Positions 16,203-25,274 of a stretch of 64,000 nucleotides of DNA are shown here, one piece after another. This DNA is from Anaerolineae bacterium (GTDB lineage: Bacteria; Chloroflexota; Anaerolineae; Promineifilales; Promineifilaceae): positions 1 through 64,000 of the forward strand of contig JAHBVI010000007.1 in the NCBI GenBank assembly GCA_019637635.1. Reading direction: 5' to 3'. The position numbers were made by a program, and so were the translations under genes. Numbering within the stretch: the stretch's first letter is position 1; each line of letters begins with the position of its first letter. The notes under the pieces are model-generated. The model saw only the letters and a program-made list of their open reading frames with translations, had not been told where the DNA came from and made no database searches.

Positions 16203-17120
16203 TCATTCATCATCAAACAGATCGGCTAACCCTTGCTCCCACACATCGTCCAGGGGGGTAAACGGCCGTTCCGTAAACTGGTCTGAAATTTGGGCCATAA
16301 TGCCCCGGACATTAATCTGGGGTAGTTTATCGGCCAGTTCCTCTATTTCCTCGTCTAGCGCAGCCAGGAGATATTGGCTTTTATGTTCCAGGTCACTTAG
16401 ATTCAGATTCAGGTTAAAGAGGCGATTCAGGCGGCGCATAATATCCAGCCACGCTTTATAGTCATGCTCAATCCGCACTTCCCGCCCGGCAGAGCCAAGT
16501 TGGGAAAAGTCATAGTTGGGCACAAAACCATAAAACGCCTGCAAAGGCAGCCCTTCCCGTTCGGCCCAGTCTGCCAGATACGAGCCAATGGAAGCGCCGC
16601 CTTCATAGTCGGAAAAACGAACGGCATATTGGCTCAGTTCCGCTTTCATCTGCGGCAGGCTGTAAATGCAGCCCACTTCCCGGTCTTTGTCATATGGCAC
16701 CGGGCCATAAACGCCCCCCAACGACGCAATGCGCTGCACGCCCAGGGCATGAACCGCCGCAAAAAAGGCAGTGGCGTAACGATCAATGTCCAGGTGTGGT
16801 TCGTCCCCCAGAAAAATGACGATCCCTTTATCCTCATTTCCGGCGAAATACAGCTCATTACGCCGCTTTTCCAGACTGCGGCGGTAGCCATCTTCAAAAC
16901 GCACCACCGGGCGCAGCAGGTGATGGGCGCCGGGCAGTTGAAATAAATAAAAGCCGTCGGGTTTAATTTCACCGATCAACCGGGCCTTTGTCTGTTTGAT
17001 GAGGTATTCTGGCAGGCCGGAAGAAATGCTGCCGGCGTCAGCCCACTGTCGCCACCCGGCAATCATTACCATTTCTCTGGCAGTTGGTGTTTCCCAAATT
17101 TCTACGGCGCTGTTCATCAT
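16203..17120 (-). CDS. PAC2 family protein
   Basis: A 305-residue PAC2-family protein (proteasome assembly chaperone 2-like fold, formerly DUF75). Seen: the family's start (WRQWADAGSISSGL), LLRPVVRFEDGYRRSLE, the GDEPH segment, ASLGGVYGPVPYDK, and the GGASIGSYLADWAEREGLP block near residue 175. The C-terminal ~80 residues are helical and acidic. Known: archaeal and actinobacterial relatives are linked to proteasome or ATP-grasp systems; in Chloroflexota the role is unproven. The start is either of two adjacent ATGs after GAGGG. It has its own upstream region, divergent from the GNAT gene. Confidence 0.85.
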   Translation of the reverse strand: MMNSAVEIWETPTAREMVMIAGWRQWADAGSISSGLPEYLIKQTKARLIGEIKPDGFYLFQLPGAHHLLRPVVRFEDGYRRSLEKRRNELYFAGNEDKGIVIFLGDEPHLDIDRYATAFFAAVHALGVQRIASLGGVYGPVPYDKDREVGCIYSLPQMKAELSQYAVRFSDYEGGASIGSYLADWAEREGLPLQAFYGFVPNYDFSQLGSAGREVRIEHDYKAWLDIMRRLNRLFNLNLNLSDLEHKSQYLLAALDEEIEELADKLPQINVRGIMAQISDQFTERPFTPLDDVWEQGLADLFDDE

Positions 17121-17208
17121 TCCCTCAAAAAATACACGGAATAGGGTAATTATGCAAAAGCATGGTTACAATAGCTACCATTAACATTATAAGTGAACGA
17201 GCAACGGC

Positions 17209-17793
17209 ATGAAAACTGAGCATAATCCCACACGACAATATCTCCCGCCGGAATGGTCTACAGAGCGCATTTGCGTTAAAGACAGCCAACCTGGGGACGT
17301 GCCCTGCCTGACGCAGATATTTAATTCCTGCCATTATGTTGCCCAATGGGATCCAACGTTTCAGCTTGTGGATGAAGATGAGATTCGGCGGCTGGTGGAA
17401 AAAAGCCTGGCTGAAACCGGCGGGGATCAGGGCTTCCGCTTACAGCGTTTGGAAACGGTAAACGGCCGTGAATCCATCGGCTACTTTCACGTGCAGCACC
17501 ACTCCGCCCGACTGCCACAGCCCGCCACCGCCTTCATTTCCATGTTCGTCATACGCCCGGAACATCAGGGCAAGCAGTATGCGCAGGAAGTGGTGGCCGG
17601 GCTGGCGCAGCAGTTAGCGGAACGGGGTTACACGGCCGTATGGCTGCAAGTTTACCTGAAAAATTGGCCCGCTATTCGTTTCTGGGTACAGCAAGGGTTT
17701 GACAAGATCATCGAATATGATGGTGAAAAGCAGCTATCCGAATCGGCGCAGGCAACATTGATTTTAGAAAAGCGGCTAATGATGCCCGCTTAA
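17209..17793 (+). CDS. GNAT family N-acetyltransferase
   Basis: A 194-residue GNAT protein. Seen: the acetyl-CoA-binding motif A in ISMFVIRPEHQGKQYAQEV (consensus V-x-P-x-x-Q-G-x-G/Q-x-A), followed by the C-terminal motif B VYLKNWPAIRFWVQQGFD. The N-terminal half carries the acceptor-binding part (FNSCHYVAQWDPTFQ). Substrate unknown. TTACAAT about 36 bases upstream could be a -10. It is divergent from PAC2 and convergent with the amine oxidase. Confidence 0.87.
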   Translation: MKTEHNPTRQYLPPEWSTERICVKDSQPGDVPCLTQIFNSCHYVAQWDPTFQLVDEDEIRRLVEKSLAETGGDQGFRLQRLETVNGRESIGYFHVQHHSARLPQPATAFISMFVIRPEHQGKQYAQEVVAGLAQQLAERGYTAVWLQVYLKNWPAIRFWVQQGFDKIIEYDGEKQLSESAQATLILEKRLMMPA

Positions 17794-17837
17794 CCGGCCT
17801 TCTTCATATAGCGACTCTATCTGAAATGCAGGCAGCC

Positions 17838-17885
17838 GGAGGAGAGCCTTTGGGTGAACCACACATCGGCTAAAGCCTCCCCTCC
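17838..17885. terminator. Possible stem-loop between convergent genes
   Basis: Segments 17838-17851 and 17872-17885 pair with two mismatches. It lies in the 120-base gap between the GNAT and amine-oxidase stops. The rest of the gap shows nothing recognisable. Confidence 0.35.
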
Positions 17886-17913
17886 CTTCACAACTCATTT
17901 GGGAGTGCTATAT

Positions 17914-19266
17914 TCACGCTCCCCGTTCCTGAATTTGTTGGGCTACGCGCTGCCCACTTTCCACGGCCCCTTCCATGTAGCCCTGGTGTACGGCCGTATG
18001 CTCTCCCGCTACATACACCCGCCCTGCCGGTTCACGGAGGGTCTGCCAGTGAGCGACCACATCCCCCGGTTTGAACAAGGTATAGCCGCCCAGGCTAAAT
18101 GGCTCATTCAGCCAGGCCATGGTGCGCGCGTGGCTGACCAATGCCGCCGAGCCGGGGAAGAGTTTGTCCAGTTGGGTCACGGCCGTTTCGATCCGTTCCC
18201 GCTCACCCATTGCCGAAAAATCCGCGCCCGCTTTGGCCCCGGTATATACCGTTAATATCCCGCTCTCGCCCGGCTGCGTGATGGTTGGCTGCCAGGTGCA
18301 GGTGATGGGCCGGTCGGTAAGCAGGCTGCCGCGCCAGTTCACATCTTCCCAAAATCGCTGCCGGTACTGGATCATCACTTTGGTGACGGGGCCGCAGTTC
18401 AGACCATTGAGCGCAGTCTGGAGCGCGGCGGGCAGCGGCGGGTTAAAGGTGATGCGCCGCGCCGGGCCGGGCGGCACAGCCAACACCACATAAGCGGTGG
18501 GCAGGGTGTGGGTCTGTTCGTTTTGGTGAAAGGTGACAACCGCGCCGGATGCATGTTGTTGCACGGCCGTGACCACCGCCCCCAAGCGCACATCCGGCAA
18601 CTGCGCCGCCATCCGCTGCGGAATCTGATCCACGCCGCCGCGCACCCGGAAACTTTCGCCCTCGTCCTCAGGATCGCTGTAATACAACGCCCCCCACCGC
18701 GCCAGTTCCAGCAGGGATAACTGCTCTGGTTCGGCCAGGTATTCAGAGCGCAGGCGGGCGGTGATGACTGTTTTGGCAAATGGATGCACATCCAGACTGT
18801 GGAGCCAGTCACCGGCTGACTGCCGGTCTAATTCGGCAGCGCGCGGAGCCGTGAGTGGGCGGGTGGGGTCGGGCACGGCCGTGCCCAGCACCGCCAACGC
18901 CTGCCACACCCGTTCAATATCCGCCGCCAGATCGAGACCCCACAGGGCCACATCATCCGCCTCGCCGTGTTTGCCCGCCAGGGCCAACCGGCGCGTCCAC
19001 TCACCCATGCCGCGCACCGGGTCCAGCGCCAGACCAAATTCCTGCGCCAGCGCCAACATGCGCTCGTGGATGTCTTCAATAAATTCACCGCCCGCTTCGG
19101 CGTACTGCCCCTCGGCAAAACCGTCGCGGAAGGTGTAGGCCCGGCCACCTACCCGTGACCGCGCTTCCAGCACCGTAGTCGGCCACCCGGCCAGGTGCAA
19201 TTCCCGCGCCGCCGATAACCCGGCCAGCCCTGCGCCGATAATGGTGATATGAGGGAGAGGAGTCAT
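17914..19266 (-). CDS. Flavin-dependent amine oxidase
   Basis: A 450-residue FAD enzyme of the monoamine oxidase/phytoene desaturase superfamily. Seen: the N-terminal dinucleotide-binding motif IIGAGLAGLSAAREL, followed by the Glu-ending strand VLEARSRVGGRAYT. The C-terminal FAD-binding signature is GRVYVAGEHTAVHQGYMEGAVESGQRVA. Substrate is unclear; the layout resembles MAO-like oxidases that oxidise amines with H2O2 formation. No signal peptide. The start has no ribosome site; upstream is an AATTGGGT palindrome shared with the neighbouring M20 gene. Confidence 0.87.
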   Translation of the reverse strand: MTPLPHITIIGAGLAGLSAARELHLAGWPTTVLEARSRVGGRAYTFRDGFAEGQYAEAGGEFIEDIHERMLALAQEFGLALDPVRGMGEWTRRLALAGKHGEADDVALWGLDLAADIERVWQALAVLGTAVPDPTRPLTAPRAAELDRQSAGDWLHSLDVHPFAKTVITARLRSEYLAEPEQLSLLELARWGALYYSDPEDEGESFRVRGGVDQIPQRMAAQLPDVRLGAVVTAVQQHASGAVVTFHQNEQTHTLPTAYVVLAVPPGPARRITFNPPLPAALQTALNGLNCGPVTKVMIQYRQRFWEDVNWRGSLLTDRPITCTWQPTITQPGESGILTVYTGAKAGADFSAMGERERIETAVTQLDKLFPGSAALVSHARTMAWLNEPFSLGGYTLFKPGDVVAHWQTLREPAGRVYVAGEHTAVHQGYMEGAVESGQRVAQQIQERGA

Positions 19267-19277
19267 GGGGGGAAATG

Positions 19278-19312
19278 TAATTGGGTAATTGAATTACTCA
19301 ATTACCCAATTA
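19278..19312. repeat. AATTGGGT word palindrome overlapping the M20 stop codon
   Basis: Arms 19278-19292 and 19298-19312 are perfect complements around a 5-base loop (ATTAC). The right arm contains the stop codon of the M20 peptidase (19310-19312). It fills most of the 43-base gap. Confidence 0.88.
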
Positions 19313-20677
19313 TTTCATCTTTCTGAATCGCTCAATAATGCGCGCGGTGTGTTTGGTGCCCTGGAGGAAGTTCTCGATGGTCATATTTTCGTTGGGGGCG
19401 TGGACGTTGCTGCCGGGGTAGCCCACGCCGGCCGAGACAAGCGGCAGCCCCAGGGTGTGGATGAAGGGATAGTTGGGGCCGCTGCCGCCGATGATGGGTT
19501 CGATGATGGGGTCACGGCCGTACACCTCTACGGCCGTCTCATTGGCAATTTGCACAAAGGGATCATCCGGGTCTACTTTGGCCGGGCGCCCACCACCCAG
19601 GAATTGAATCTGCACATCCTGGAAACCCAGGCCATCCAGATGCGCCCGCAGTTTACTCAGCACCTCCTGTGGCGTCTGGTTGGGCACCAGGCGGAAGTCC
19701 ACTTTGGCGCTGGCCCTGGCAGGCAGCACCGTTTTGGAACCGGCACCCTGATAACCGGCGGTGAGGCCACAAATGGTGCAGGTGGGTTCAAACACGGCCG
19801 TGCGCTGCAAAGGCAACCCACCTTCCAGTCCTAACAAAAATTCTTGCACGCCATACATCTCTTTAAGTTCATCGGCTTCTTCGGGTAGCCGGGCCAGCAG
19901 TTCCAGGTCACGCGGGCTGGGTGGCAGCACATTTTCATAAAAACCGGGGATGAGGATGCGTTCATACTGGTCTTTCAGGGTACTGAGCGCCCAGGTGAGT
20001 CGCCAGGCGGCGTTGGGAAAGATGGAACCGCCCAACCCGGAATGGGCGTCGCGGCTGAGCGATTGCACGGACAGTTCCACGTAACAAATGCCGCGCATCC
20101 CGAGCGCCTGCCGGGGACGGCCGTCGTAATCCACCCCGCCAAACTCCCAGATGCAGGCATCGGCCGCCAGCAATTCCTGGTGCTGCTCCACAAAAGCGGG
20201 CATGTTGGGGCTGCCAATTTCTTCCTCGCCTTCGATGATGAATTTGACGCGGCAGGGCAGTTCGCCCAGGGTCTCTTTCACGGCGGCCAGCGCCGCCAGA
20301 CGGCAGATGATGTGCCCCTTGTCATCGCTGACGCCGCGCGCGTAGAGGATGCCGTCCCGTTCCGTCAACGTAAACGGGTCCGATTCCCACAGGTCGAGTG
20401 GCTCCGGCGGCTGCACATCGTAATGCAGGTAGAAGAGCAGCGTTTTCTTGCCGGCGCCACCTTCGCCCACCACCACCGGGTAGCCATCGGAAGGCAGCAC
20501 CTCGGCTCTGAAACCCTGCTCTTGCAGCATGGTGGCTACCAATTGGGCGCAGTCATCAATGCCATAATTTTGCGCCGAGACACTGGGCTGCGCGCACAGC
20601 CGCGCCAGTTGTCCCTGCCAATACGCCCTGTTTTGCTCAATGTGCGCGTCTATTTTTTGTAAGATGTGGTCGGTCAT
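19310..20677 (-). CDS. M20 family dipeptidase/carboxypeptidase
   Basis: A 455-residue zinc-dependent exopeptidase. Seen: the first metal ligand in LFYLHYDVQPPEP (H-x-D), GVSDDKGHI with the bridging Asp, the catalytic and ligand Glu pair in EGEEEIGSPN, and DAHSGLGGS in the dimerisation domain. The C-terminal metal His is in FLQGTKHTARII. Length fits the CNDP/dipeptidase branch. The start ATG at 20675-20677 is chosen because homology starts there and GAGGA lies upstream; the in-frame extension to 20728 is repeat sequence. Probably cytoplasmic dipeptide turnover. Confidence 0.92.
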   Translation of the reverse strand: MTDHILQKIDAHIEQNRAYWQGQLARLCAQPSVSAQNYGIDDCAQLVATMLQEQGFRAEVLPSDGYPVVVGEGGAGKKTLLFYLHYDVQPPEPLDLWESDPFTLTERDGILYARGVSDDKGHIICRLAALAAVKETLGELPCRVKFIIEGEEEIGSPNMPAFVEQHQELLAADACIWEFGGVDYDGRPRQALGMRGICYVELSVQSLSRDAHSGLGGSIFPNAAWRLTWALSTLKDQYERILIPGFYENVLPPSPRDLELLARLPEEADELKEMYGVQEFLLGLEGGLPLQRTAVFEPTCTICGLTAGYQGAGSKTVLPARASAKVDFRLVPNQTPQEVLSKLRAHLDGLGFQDVQIQFLGGGRPAKVDPDDPFVQIANETAVEVYGRDPIIEPIIGGSGPNYPFIHTLGLPLVSAGVGYPGSNVHAPNENMTIENFLQGTKHTARIIERFRKMK

Positions 20678-20691
20678 AAATCCTCGTAAAT

Positions 20692-20760
20692 GAGATTGGA
20701 GATTGGAGATTTGAGATTCAATCTCCAATCTCCAATCTCCAATCTCTAATCTCCATTCTC
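20692..20760. repeat. GATTGGA word-repeat module overlapping a stop codon
   Basis: GAGATTGGAGATTGGAGAT on the left pairs with five AATCTCC/AATCTCT words on the right. The right side extends into the 3' end of the phosphatase gene, so its last codons and stop (20746-20748) are made of repeat sequence. Confidence 0.85.
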
Positions 20761-21360
20761 CAAATGACTGGTATCATTCAGGCGCGTCAGATACGCGCCA
20801 TGATCGGTGACTTCGATAATGCTCAGGCCGGTGTTGCCGCGTAGGGAGAAACGGCCGTACTCCGTGCCATTCAGCCCAATTACCTCGCGGATGAGGGTAT
20901 GCAGTGTGCCGCCGTGAGAGACAATGGCTACCATCTGGCCTTTGTAGGCGGTTAACACTTTTTCATAGGCCGTCAGGGTGCGCTGGCGTAAATCAGGGAA
21001 CGCCTCGCCGTTGGGTGGGTTAACTAGGCCACGTGGCGACGTGGCCCACAGTTCTGGGAAACGGGCGCGCACTTCCTCGGTGGTCATCCCGCTAAAGTCG
21101 CCTACGTGTCGTTCCCGCCAGAGGGGATCGAACACGGGTTGCAGGTTGTGGGGGGCGGCCAGGGTCACGGCCGTTTGCGCGCACCGCTGCAAATCACTAC
21201 TGACGATGACCTCAATCGGCCAGGTTGCCAGCCGTCTAGCCAGGGCGTGGGCCTGCTGCCGTCCCGTTTCGTTCAGGGGAATATCGGCGTGCCCCTGCCA
21301 CCGCTGCGCCGTGTTCCAATCAGTTACCCCATGTCGAATCAAAAGCAACGTGGTCGTCAT
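20746..21360 (-). CDS. Histidine phosphatase family protein (phosphoglycerate mutase-like)
   Basis: A 204-residue member of the branch-1 histidine phosphatase superfamily. Seen: the phosphohistidine motif LIRHGVTDWN near the N-terminus, the SSDLQRCAQTA arginine motif, a HVGDFSGMTTEEV acid-loop region, and the second catalytic His in VSHGGTLHTLI. Known relatives include CobC, GpmB and broad-specificity phosphatases; the short length and the lack of mutase-specific insertions argue for a phosphatase, not a glycolytic mutase. Confidence 0.9.
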   Translation of the reverse strand: MTTTLLLIRHGVTDWNTAQRWQGHADIPLNETGRQQAHALARRLATWPIEVIVSSDLQRCAQTAVTLAAPHNLQPVFDPLWRERHVGDFSGMTTEEVRARFPELWATSPRGLVNPPNGEAFPDLRQRTLTAYEKVLTAYKGQMVAIVSHGGTLHTLIREVIGLNGTEYGRFSLRGNTGLSIIEVTDHGAYLTRLNDTSHLENGD

Positions 21361-21383
21361 AAAAAATTTTCCCTACCGGGCAA

Positions 21384-21430
21384 TGATGCGCAATGCGTGA
21401 AATTCTCTGGTCACGCATCACACATCACAT
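21384..21430. repeat. GATGCG/CGCATC word-repeat spacer
   Basis: GATGCGCAATGCGTGA on the left is mirrored by TCACGCATCACACATCACAT on the right. It fills the 73-base gap between the phosphatase start and the TraB-family stop. The same words occur at 43757 and 62305. Confidence 0.7.
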
Positions 21431-21433
21431 CCG

Positions 21434-22642
21434 TCAAAACAGATTACGAATAATCTCACTGGCTCCCAAAAAATTGCCGATCAGATTACCAATCGTCGTA
21501 AAAACAAACACCAGCATCACCCGCAGCAGCCGGTTTTGCCACCAGAGTTTGGGTATGGTTACATCGTCGCCCACCGTCTGCAACTGCTTCACGGTCGGCG
21601 GGCGCACATACACCTGGGCCAATGCCGCAATATACCCCACGCCAATCAGCGGATTCAGCGTGGCATAGGGAGCCGTGAAAAAAGCCACCAGAACCGTCAT
21701 GGGATGCCCATAGGCGGCAATGGCCCCCACTGCCGACAAGATCATGCCCGCCAGAATCCAATAAGCCAGATTTTGCCCAAAGGCGGCTGCTCCCTGCGTC
21801 ACGCCAATATAGCCCAGCATCAATACCATCAGCAGCGGCAGCCCCCAACCGATAATCGTGCCGGTTTTGGAGGGTGGCGGGATGGTTTCCAGCGGCGCTA
21901 AATCCTGGCGCTGGTTGGCGGCCAGCGATTGGCGGATGCCCTGCATATGCCCCGCGCCCACAACGGCTACCACTTTTTGCCCTTTGGCGGTCAGGGTCTT
22001 TTGGGTGATATAGGTATCCCGCTCGTCAATGAGGACGGTCTTGAGTTTGGGCATGAAGCGACCCAACTCCTGCATCAACTCCGTCAGTACGTCGGTCTGG
22101 CGCAGTTCGGCCAGTTGTTCCTCGGAGATTTCTTGCCCCTCCATCATGCCCGCCAGGCCGGCGCTGAGCAGTTTGCTCTTTTCCCAGAAAGACATGGTGT
22201 TCCAGGCGCGGCGCAGGGTGATGCGCACATCACGATCCACCAATTCAATGGGGATGCCCATTTCCTGGGCGACTTTGGTCGCTTCCAATAGCTCCGTGCC
22301 GGGGGCCACGCCCAGCTTTTGCCCCAACCGCTTCTGGTAGGAGGAGAGCATCAAGTTGATGATGAGGGTCATCATCTGCTTCTGGCGAATGACCTGGCGC
22401 AGGTCGAGCGATTCCCATTTGCGCTGGTTGGCGAGCGTCTGGTAACGCTGCTCGTCCAGTTCCACGCAAACCACGTCTGGCTGCTCCCGTTCAATCACCT
22501 GGCGTACCAGGTCGGTGGATTCCTGGGAAATGTGGGCAGTACCGACGATGATAAAGGTGCGGCCCGAAGCCACTTCAGATCCGCCGTCTACCTCCACCAC
22601 CGCCACATCTGATGAGTAACTTTCTGTTATAGGTTCAGTCAT
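21434..22642 (-). CDS. TraB/PrgY family membrane protein
   Basis: A 402-residue protein of the TraB domain family. Seen: an N-terminal TraB/GumN-type domain with VGTAHISQESTDLV, VCVELDEQRYQTL, IELVDRDVRITLRRAW and VVGAGHMQGI, each holding the family's conserved His, Glu, Arg and His. Then about four hydrophobic segments occupy the last 130 residues. Known: TraB/PrgY are linked to pheromone inhibition in enterococci and TIKI-like proteins are metalloproteases, so a membrane metalloprotease role is possible, though this is inference. CAGGAG precedes the start. It is divergent from the UDP-sugar dehydrogenase gene. Confidence 0.87.
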   Translation of the reverse strand: MTEPITESYSSDVAVVEVDGGSEVASGRTFIIVGTAHISQESTDLVRQVIEREQPDVVCVELDEQRYQTLANQRKWESLDLRQVIRQKQMMTLIINLMLSSYQKRLGQKLGVAPGTELLEATKVAQEMGIPIELVDRDVRITLRRAWNTMSFWEKSKLLSAGLAGMMEGQEISEEQLAELRQTDVLTELMQELGRFMPKLKTVLIDERDTYITQKTLTAKGQKVVAVVGAGHMQGIRQSLAANQRQDLAPLETIPPPSKTGTIIGWGLPLLMVLMLGYIGVTQGAAAFGQNLAYWILAGMILSAVGAIAAYGHPMTVLVAFFTAPYATLNPLIGVGYIAALAQVYVRPPTVKQLQTVGDDVTIPKLWWQNRLLRVMLVFVFTTIGNLIGNFLGASEIIRNLF

Positions 22643-22922
22643 AATCTCCTGCTGTACGAATAAACTCTTTGGTATTATCCTGCAAATCCTGATTTTTACA
22701 CGCGCGTTAGACGGTTCATAAGAGTTTTCTTGTTTCCTTAGGGGTGCTGCGCCTGCCCGGTGTAGTTTGTGTATAATCAGGCGCTTAAATCCACCGGGGA
22801 AAGCCCTGACATTTTAAATCCCAGAGCATGAAAAACCGGAGATGAGAGATGAGAGATTGAAGATTGAGGTTGTCAATCTCCAATCCCCAATCCCCAATCT
22901 CCCATTTAAGGAGTGAATAAAT
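22643..22922. promoter_or_regulatory. Divergent promoter region, TraB-family and nucleotide-sugar dehydrogenase genes
   Basis: A 280-base gap. On the plus strand a TATAAT at 22772-22777 is a good -10 for the dehydrogenase, without a clear -35. On the minus strand GATAAT, near 22668-22675, could serve the TraB gene. A GATTGGA/AATCCCC word-repeat module occupies 22840-22903, ahead of the AAGGAG ribosome site. No gene is seen. Confidence 0.5.
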
Positions 22923-24302
22923 ATGAAAATTATCGTTGTCGGTACAGGTTTTGTCGGTTTACCACACGCCGCCATCCTGGCGGAGGCGGGGCACGAGGTG
23001 TATGCCTATGACATTGACCCCAAAAAGATTGCCGCCTATGAAAGCGGCGACCGGTCACAGATTGAGTATTACGTGAATGAGCCGGGGTTGTACGAAGCGA
23101 TTCAGGAGACACACGGCCGTTACCTTTTCTTCACCAGTAACATCAGCCAGGTCATTGACGAGACCGATGTCTTCTTCATGTGCATCAACACCCCCCCCAA
23201 CCGCGATGGTTCTACCGACCTGAGCTACTATCTGAAAGCGGCCCATGATGTGGCCCAATTGTTAGCCAACCGCCCTACCAAAAACCGGGTGGTATTGGTG
23301 AACAAAAGTACCGTGCCCATTGGCACCGCCCGCCTGTTAGAGCGGGTGTTGGCCGAACATGGCGTGGAAAACTTCGGGGTAGCCTCCAACCCGGAATTTC
23401 TGGCGCAGGGCAACGCCATTGACGGCTCACGCCGTCCCGACCGGGTGGTTGTGGGCGCGGACACGCCGGAAGATTTCCAGATTTTGCGCCGGGTGTATTC
23501 CCAATTTGTGAACCATGTGCGCATCAAGTATGTGGAAACGACGCCGGAAACGGCCGAAGCCATCAAATACATGGGCAATACCCTGCTGCTGACCTATATT
23601 TCCTTCTGGAATGGGGTGGGGGCGCGGGTGGCCGAGAGCCTGCCCAATGTGCGCATGGAAGATTTGAAGATCGGGGTCACGGCTGACGGCCGTATCAGCA
23701 CCTGGGGTTCCTACGTCAGCAATGGCGCGGGGGGCAGCTGCTTTGGCAAAGACATCCAATCCCTCATCTACCAGTTGAACCAGGCCGGCTGCTCCACCGA
23801 TCTGCTGCAAGCCGTCTACAACATCAACGAGTACCAGAAAACGTATCTGATAGATCGCGCCGTGCATGAAGCCCACTTCAACTTCAACCAGAAGACGGTG
23901 GCCCTGCTGGGGCTGGCCTTCAAAAAACGCACCAACGACATGCGCGATTCGGCCGCCCTGAAAGCGGTGGAATCGCTGTTGAGCAAAGGCGTCAAGGAAA
24001 TTCGCGCCTATGACCCGCTGGCGATGCAGGCGGCGCAAGAATACTGGTTCAACCCGGAAAAGAACCACCTCTTCGAGCGCATCACCTACCACGAAACGGT
24101 GCAGGACGCCCTGAAAGGGTCAGACGCCGTTTTCATCTCCACCGACTGGGAAGAGTTTCGCGGCCTCTCCCGCACTATTGAAAAAGCCGTGCAGCCGCCC
24201 TATCTGGTTATTGACGGCCGTCGCATGATCCCCGACTACATGACCCTGGTAGACAAAGGGTATGACTTCCTGGCCGTCGGCGGCCCGCTGCTGCGCAAGT
24301 AA
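22923..24302 (+). CDS. UDP-glucose/GDP-mannose 6-dehydrogenase family protein
   Basis: A 459-residue NAD-dependent nucleotide-sugar dehydrogenase that oxidises C6 of a UDP- or GDP-sugar to the uronic acid. Seen: the Rossmann motif IVVGTGFVGLPHAAILAEAGHEV, the KSTVPIGTA and NPEFLAQGNAI segments, the catalytic Cys273 in GGSCFGKD, and the C-terminal FKKRTNDMRDSAA block. Odd: the usual motif is GGSCFPKD; here Gly replaces Pro. Strong AAGGAG ribosome site. It probably supplies uronate for surface polysaccharide and stands apart from the glycosyltransferases elsewhere in the window. Confidence 0.92.
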   Translation: MKIIVVGTGFVGLPHAAILAEAGHEVYAYDIDPKKIAAYESGDRSQIEYYVNEPGLYEAIQETHGRYLFFTSNISQVIDETDVFFMCINTPPNRDGSTDLSYYLKAAHDVAQLLANRPTKNRVVLVNKSTVPIGTARLLERVLAEHGVENFGVASNPEFLAQGNAIDGSRRPDRVVVGADTPEDFQILRRVYSQFVNHVRIKYVETTPETAEAIKYMGNTLLLTYISFWNGVGARVAESLPNVRMEDLKIGVTADGRISTWGSYVSNGAGGSCFGKDIQSLIYQLNQAGCSTDLLQAVYNINEYQKTYLIDRAVHEAHFNFNQKTVALLGLAFKKRTNDMRDSAALKAVESLLSKGVKEIRAYDPLAMQAAQEYWFNPEKNHLFERITYHETVQDALKGSDAVFISTDWEEFRGLSRTIEKAVQPPYLVIDGRRMIPDYMTLVDKGYDFLAVGGPLLRK

Positions 24303-24374
24303 ACGGCCGTGACCACCCCCTCGCCCAACGGCCTCTCCCCCCAGGCCATCCCCCAAAAAGCATAAGCCCTTCTC

Positions 24375-24427
24375 AAACCTGACAGGTCTTCCCAGACCTG
24401 TCAGGCCTTCCCAGACCTGTCAGGTTT
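24375..24427. repeat. Dispersed palindrome, CCTGACAGGTCT family (three units)
   Basis: Arms 24375-24389 and 24413-24427 are perfect complements, with a third unit (AGACCTGTCAGG) at 24394-24405 between them. The right arm touches the stop codon of the ABC permease (24426-24428). The same palindrome occurs in frame inside the MmeI-like gene at 43204-43236. Confidence 0.88.
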
Positions 24428-25235
24428 AATAATGCGCCAGGGTGCCTTCGGCGCGGGCGCGTTCTACTGCCCAGCGGAAGAGCAGCAGCGACAGGGGCGC
24501 CAACACCACGCAAAACGCCAGCAGCGCCACAATGTCCGGCGCCAGTTCCGCCCAACCTGCGCCGTTCAGCATGGCCAGGCGCAGGCCGTGCAGGGCATAG
24601 GTCAGCGGCAGCAGGTAGGAAAACAGTTGCAGCCAGGCGGGTAAAATCGCCACCGGGTAAAAGACGCCGCCCAACAAATTGGCGGTGTTGGACAACACCC
24701 CAGAAACCGGGTCGCCCCGTTTGATGACCATGATGACGCTGGCGGCCATAATGCCCATGCTGGCAAAAGCGATAATGCTCAAGGCCAGAATCAGCAGCGC
24801 CGCCGGGATGTTGGCCCGGCTCAAATCCAGCGTCAGGAACAGCGTGCCAAACAGCAGGTAAATGAACACGCGGAAGGTGGTGTAGGTGTAGCTCCACAGC
24901 GCCGAACCGACAATGACCAGGGAGACGGGGGTGGGCGTCATCATGGTGGCTTCCAGTGTGCCTGTCACCTGCGCCTGGCGCAGCGCGGATGAAAAGCCGG
25001 TCAGCCCCACGCCAAAATAACCGCCCAGGGCAATGCCGATGATGACAAAACTAAAGTAGTCCCCCTCGTACTCCCCCAAAAATGGATCGGCAATGGCGCC
25101 AATGAATTCCGACAGGAAAAAGAAGATCAGCGAACGGAATACCACGCCGCCAATGGTCAGCAGAAAGGCAAAGCGATAACTGGCTTCATTCTGAAAATCG
25201 CGGACGAGGAAGGCGTTGAGGCGAAGGAAAGTCAT
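24426..25235 (-). CDS. ABC-2 type transporter permease
   Basis: A 269-residue integral membrane protein with six hydrophobic segments, typical of ABC-2 exporters. Seen: an N-terminal amphipathic stretch (LRLNAFLVRDFQNEASYRF), then segments around residues 25-50, 60-85, 110-135, 140-170, 175-200 and 230-255. Known: such permeases dimerise and work with a separate ATPase to export drugs, glycans or lipids. The ATPase gene lies 39 bases upstream on the same strand, and a Ser/Thr kinase gene lies before that. Substrate unknown. No clear ribosome site. Confidence 0.87.
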   Translation of the reverse strand: MTFLRLNAFLVRDFQNEASYRFAFLLTIGGVVFRSLIFFFLSEFIGAIADPFLGEYEGDYFSFVIIGIALGGYFGVGLTGFSSALRQAQVTGTLEATMMTPTPVSLVIVGSALWSYTYTTFRVFIYLLFGTLFLTLDLSRANIPAALLILALSIIAFASMGIMAASVIMVIKRGDPVSGVLSNTANLLGGVFYPVAILPAWLQLFSYLLPLTYALHGLRLAMLNGAGWAELAPDIVALLAFCVVLAPLSLLLFRWAVERARAEGTLAHY

Positions 25236-25274
25236 TTTTTCGGTAGTGAGCAGTAGGCAGTAAGCAGTAACCGC

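Noticed and set aside
24303..24425. tRNA or small RNA gene between the dehydrogenase and permease genes
   Set aside because: The only structure is the palindrome of the dispersed CCTGACAGGTCT family; no cloverleaf or anticodon is present.
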